Assembly (NCBI RefSeq): GCF_002093625.1
Contig: NZ_MRWD01000027.1
Coordinates: 1-64,000 of the forward strand
DNA from: Rouxiella silvae
Lineage (GTDB): Bacteria > Pseudomonadota > Gammaproteobacteria > Enterobacterales > Enterobacteriaceae
DNA length: 64,000 bases
Direction: 5' to 3'
In this document: positions 61,119-64,000 of the stretch, in pieces
Layout of the letters: the number at the start of each line of letters is the position of its first letter
Position numbering within the stretch: position 1 is the first letter of the stretch
Notes under the pieces: generated by a model
What the model saw: only the letters and a program-made list of their open reading frames with translations
Told to the model about the DNA's origin: nothing
The model's database searches: none
Translations under genes and position numbers: made by a program

Positions 61119-62318
61119 ATGGCGATAGTTCGCAATTTTAGTTTGCAGACCATAAAAATAATTCTGCTTATGCTTTCGTTAATATCAGCCTCAGCGCTGG
61201 CAGAAGAACCGCCAATCGTGCTAACAGGAACCATTGGCCGTACTGCCGTAGTCGTTGAGCTGGATTTAAATAAACCAGAAGCCATAACAGGACGTTACTT
61301 TTATCAAAAGTATCATCTCGATTTACCGCTAAACGGCACTCAGCAGGACGGTGAAATTACGCTGCAAGAAGGCACCGACGACTTTAACGACTCTCCTCGG
61401 CCAACGTTGAGAATAGAGCCAGACGGTAAATCAGGCTGGCAGGGCACATGGTCAAATCCTCAGGGAAAAATCATGCCCATAGCGTTGACTCCAGCGCAAT
61501 TGCCTGAGTCAAATCCCGATGCGTTCCTGACTCGCCTGATTCACGAATCGCCTTATGAATATCTACGCCTAAGCGATTTAACGTTCAAGAAGGGTAAGCA
61601 GCAAACCTTTATGGGATATCCGCTTCAGTGGTGGCACGAGCCTGAATCGAATGTCACGCTATTTACCCTTGCCTCGGGCTACCCCGATGCCCAACTTAAC
61701 GCCATCAATCAACGGCTCATGGCGAGAATGTGGCAGGAAGTGATTGATTACCATAGCTGCATGCTCGGTGCTAGCCAATTTGGGAAAGGTGATTTTGAAC
61801 AAACCGTCACCCCCGAACTGCTGTCGCCCACGGCGGTGAGTGTTAAAATATCCACCAGCTACAGCTGTGGCGGGGCACACCCAGACTTTGGCGATTCTCC
61901 GCTTAACCTGAATGCCAAGACGGGCACTCCGCTGTCTCTCGAAGACATTTTATGGATAGGACAGGAAAAGCCTTTTCATTATATGTATGCCGATGACCAT
62001 GCGGATCAAAGCAGTAACACCGTCAGCTTTGATGATTATTCAAACTATCGGGAAAAGAATTTTGCGCCGTGGTTGATTCGACAATTTAAACAGCTGTATC
62101 CGGGGGAGATGCAAAAGCCCAAGGGCGATGATGACTGTGACTATGGTGATGCAGAAATTTGGTATTTTCCGTCTTGGTACATGACCACCAAAGGGATTCA
62201 TTTCGGTCCGTCATTCGCCAGAGCGATGCGCGCTTGCGAAGGTACCAGCTGGTCGGTGCTGCCATGGGCCGCAAGAGACCAGCATGAAGGCGGCGTTGCG
62301 CTGTCGCTACCTCAGTAA
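61119..62318 (+). CDS. Exported protein with DUF3298/RsiV-like C-terminal domain
   Basis: A 399-residue protein with a signal peptide up to about residue 28 (LISASALA|EE). The C-terminal part has VKISTSYSCGGAHPDFGDSP in part and LNLNAKTGTPLSLEDIL, which resemble the DUF3298 fold of the anti-sigma factor RsiV; the N-terminal ~150 residues look like a beta-rich module. No partner is visible. The SD AAGG is 10 bases upstream. It is not an E. coli core gene at this place. Confidence 0.7.
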   Translation: MAIVRNFSLQTIKIILLMLSLISASALAEEPPIVLTGTIGRTAVVVELDLNKPEAITGRYFYQKYHLDLPLNGTQQDGEITLQEGTDDFNDSPRPTLRIEPDGKSGWQGTWSNPQGKIMPIALTPAQLPESNPDAFLTRLIHESPYEYLRLSDLTFKKGKQQTFMGYPLQWWHEPESNVTLFTLASGYPDAQLNAINQRLMARMWQEVIDYHSCMLGASQFGKGDFEQTVTPELLSPTAVSVKISTSYSCGGAHPDFGDSPLNLNAKTGTPLSLEDILWIGQEKPFHYMYADDHADQSSNTVSFDDYSNYREKNFAPWLIRQFKQLYPGEMQKPKGDDDCDYGDAEIWYFPSWYMTTKGIHFGPSFARAMRACEGTSWSVLPWAARDQHEGGVALSLPQ

Positions 62319-62334
62319 ATACGCAGGTAAAATC

Positions 62335-62364
62335 AGACCGAAGATGTCACTTCGGTCTTTTTAT
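62335..62364 (+). terminator. Terminator of the DUF3298-like gene
   Basis: AGACCGAAG, loop ATGTCA and CTTCGGTCTTTTTATT form a strong hairpin before convergent nudK. Confidence 0.9.
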
Positions 62365-62369
62365 TTCAC

Positions 62370-62945
62370 TCACCCCAGCAGGCCGTTCAGCTGCGCGTAT
62401 TGCAAAAGAATCACCGCCTTACCGTCTTTAATCTCACCGCTTTTAATCATCGCCAGCGCGCGTTCAAAAGGCACTTCGAGCACTTCAATATCTTCATCTT
62501 CTACGCCACCGCCGTCGTTGGCCCGGCTCTGCTCATCATACTCGGCGGCGAAAAAGTGAATCACTTCAGTGACACCGCCTGGAGACATGTAAAGCTCAAA
62601 CAATTTTTCAACGTCACCAACCTGATAACCCGTTTCCTCGATAGCCTCTTTACGGATACAGTCTTCCGGCGAGTCGTTGTCGAGCAATCCGGCGCAGGTT
62701 TCAATCAGCATGCCGTTGACATTACCGTTAACATAAGTCGGAATTCGAAATTGCTTAACCAGCAGTACGGTCTGTTTTTTACGATTATAAAGCAAAATTG
62801 TCGCACCATTGCCCCGGTCGTAAACCTCGCGTTTATGTCTAACCTTAGTCCCATCTTTCTTTGCTATATCATAGGTATAGTTGCGTAACATGAACCAGTT
62901 ATCGGACAGCAACTCATTTTTGATGACTTCAATATTAGCGGACAT
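62370..62945 (-). CDS. nudK: GDP-mannose pyrophosphatase NudK
   Basis: A 191-residue Nudix hydrolase, equal in length to E. coli NudK, splitting GDP-mannose to GMP and mannose 1-phosphate. The Nudix box is [20 protein letters not shown] followed by GYQV, with the REUxEE core as KEAIEETG. The ATG at 62945 (MSANIEVI) is chosen by alignment; the frame is open further upstream. Confidence 0.95.
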   Translation of the reverse strand: MSANIEVIKNELLSDNWFMLRNYTYDIAKKDGTKVRHKREVYDRGNGATILLYNRKKQTVLLVKQFRIPTYVNGNVNGMLIETCAGLLDNDSPEDCIRKEAIEETGYQVGDVEKLFELYMSPGGVTEVIHFFAAEYDEQSRANDGGGVEDEDIEVLEVPFERALAMIKSGEIKDGKAVILLQYAQLNGLLG

Positions 62946-63066
62946 AGGGCCTCGAGGTGAGTGACAGAAGCTGTCAATAGTAGAGCGAGCCGAGATGAAT
63001 GAGAACGAATAGTTTGCTCCGAATGTTCCTAATATTGATAAAATTGTATTACCAGAATCAGATAGG

Positions 63067-63348
63067 TTAACCCTGTTCAATCGCAGCCAGCAGCTGGTCG
63101 CGATGCAAGTCTATCCACCGCGCGTCCAACGGACCCCAATGGGTAAGCTGGTAGTAACCGTCATTGTTTCGAACGCCCTGCTGGATAAAAACCAGCTCAA
63201 CCCCCATCCCCGGTAAGGCTTTAAGCACGTCTTGCAGCGTGCGCCTCGGCCATCCGCTCAACGCCATTAATTTCGGTACGTTTGGACGTTCATTATTACT
63301 AATTAACCAGCAAAGGTAGAGCCGACGGGCAAAAACTGAATTCAACAT
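63067..63348 (-). CDS. Small winged-helix DNA-binding protein
   Basis: A 93-residue protein. [23 protein letters not shown] forms a helix-turn-helix, followed by a beta-wing ([22 protein letters not shown]). It may belong to the small enterobacterial winged-HTH family PF09904, which I could not check. GTGAG precedes the ATG. Targets unknown. Confidence 0.72.
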   Translation of the reverse strand: MLNSVFARRLYLCWLISNNERPNVPKLMALSGWPRRTLQDVLKALPGMGVELVFIQQGVRNNDGYYQLTHWGPLDARWIDLHRDQLLAAIEQG

Positions 63349-63687
63349 AATCTCACTCTCAACGTCCCTTATATGCGAATAAATGGTTACTTTTTTAAAT
63401 TAATCCAGCCGTTAACTGTTATCAATGCCTCCTCCGCGTTCCCCTAAGCCTTTTTTACATCATCTCCTTTTTTTCTCCACGTTTTTTCTGGGTATTAAAG
63501 GTAAAGTGCTGAGAGTTATAGGTCGCTTTTTGCGCCTATCGTGACATCAGTCTGAAAATGAGTGTTACTAATAATTGCGTTACGCATCGGATTGCATGAC
63601 ATAAAAGTAGGCTACTTTATCAGAAAGAACTTCATTATTATTTCCTGATGTTATCCACCCTAGAGGTGATGACGAGGCTTGTGACAC
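63349..63687. other. Intergenic region upstream of acrD
   Basis: This 339-base gap is divergent between the winged-helix gene and acrD. It contains a TTTTTCTCCA word at 63470-63479 like the BaeR box. No coding sequence is seen. In E. coli, aegA and narQ stand between nudK and acrD; here they are absent. Confidence 0.6.
63470..63479 (+). promoter_or_regulatory. Half of a BaeR-type box upstream of acrD
   Basis: TTTTTCTCCA matches the first ten bases of the BaeR box TTTTTCTCCATDATTGGC, about 210 bp upstream of acrD, a BaeSR target in E. coli. The second half of the box does not match. Confidence 0.4.
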
Positions 63688-64000
63688 ATGGCTAACTTTT
63701 TTATCGATCGCCCAATTTTTGCCTGGGTATTGGCGATCATTATTTCTCTGTCAGGGGCCTTGGCCATTTACGATCTGCCCGTTGAGCAATACCCCGCCCT
63801 TGCACCACCCAACGTGCGCATTTCCGCCCAGTATCCGGGTGCCTCTGCCACTATCGTAGAAAATACCGTCACACAGATCATCGAGCAGAACATGACCGGT
63901 CTCGATAATCTGATGTACATGTCCTCGCAGAGCAGCAACGACGGCAAGTCTCAGATAACCCTGAGTTTTGAAGCGGGAACCGATCCAAACGAAGCGCTGC
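63688..64000 (+). CDS. acrD: RND multidrug efflux pump AcrD, N-terminal part
   Basis: The first 104 codons of an AcrB/AcrD inner-membrane pump, cut by the window edge. It reads [20 protein letters not shown] then [20 protein letters not shown] and the [20 protein letters not shown]-like block, as in AcrD. It pumps aminoglycosides and other drugs with AcrA and TolC. Placement after nudK supports AcrD over AcrB. Confidence 0.93.
   Translation, partial: MANFFIDRPIFAWVLAIIISLSGALAIYDLPVEQYPALAPPNVRISAQYPGASATIVENTVTQIIEQNMTGLDNLMYMSSQSSNDGKSQITLSFEAGTDPNEAL

Overview
The window is chromosomal DNA from a member of the Enterobacterales. Gene order follows the Escherichia coli K-12 segment around 54 minutes: tRNA-Ala, gltX, tRNA-Val/tRNA-Lys, yfeR-yfeH-ypeB-ligA-zipA-cysZ-cysK-ptsHI-crr, cysM, cysPTWA, yfeXYZ, ypeA, amiA, hemF, maeB, talA-tktB, ypfG, nudK, acrD. 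Protein sequences are clearly enterobacterial but not E. coli. Three points fit a Yersiniaceae-like genus (Serratia, Rahnella, Ewingella, Rouxiella group) better: a LuxR-type receptor at the left edge, a sensor/regulator pair after crr, and no aegA-narQ. The genus cannot be fixed from the sequence alone.

Layout. 1-8 kb: edge of a frameshifted LuxR-type gene, mntH with a Fur box, nupC, three identical tRNA-Ala genes, a formate/nitrite channel, gltX, five identical tRNA-Val genes plus tRNA-Lys, then a gene-free stretch of repeats and operator-like palindromes. 8.2-14.2 kb: a six-gene operon (amidotransferase-like protein, sugar-type ABC importer, M20 hydrolase) with no assigned substrate. 14.2-19.8 kb: a small secreted protein, eutBC without the rest of the eut operon, a nucleotidyltransferase-fold protein, yfeR/yfeH. 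19.8-35.5 kb: conserved core for DNA ligation, division, sulfur assimilation and the PTS, interrupted by a two-component system. 35.7-41.7 kb: yfeX, yfeY, yfeZ, a YgiW-like OB-fold gene with a PmrA/QseB-type box, ypeA, amiA, hemF, yaiI.

Two accessory catabolic clusters follow. At 41.9-46.2 kb, where E. coli carries eut genes, are a fused DeoR regulator-PfkB kinase, a DapA-family aldolase/lyase, a YhcH-family protein and an MFS permease: probably a sugar-acid pathway. At 48.7-56.5 kb, between maeB and talA-tktB, are a SorC regulator and a divergent transport and enzyme cluster. Its members match the known set ApnO, OiaC, LerK, LerI and DerI, which would carry D-apionate through L-erythrulose to D-erythrose 4-phosphate. 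The next genes, talA and tktB, encode the enzymes that consume that product. Four copies of a TGAACATATG-like word in the divergent promoter are the likely operators.

The right end holds ypfG, a secreted DUF3298-like protein, nudK, a small winged-helix protein and the start of acrD, which runs off the window. Functional calls rest on sequence recognition by eye; no database search was run.
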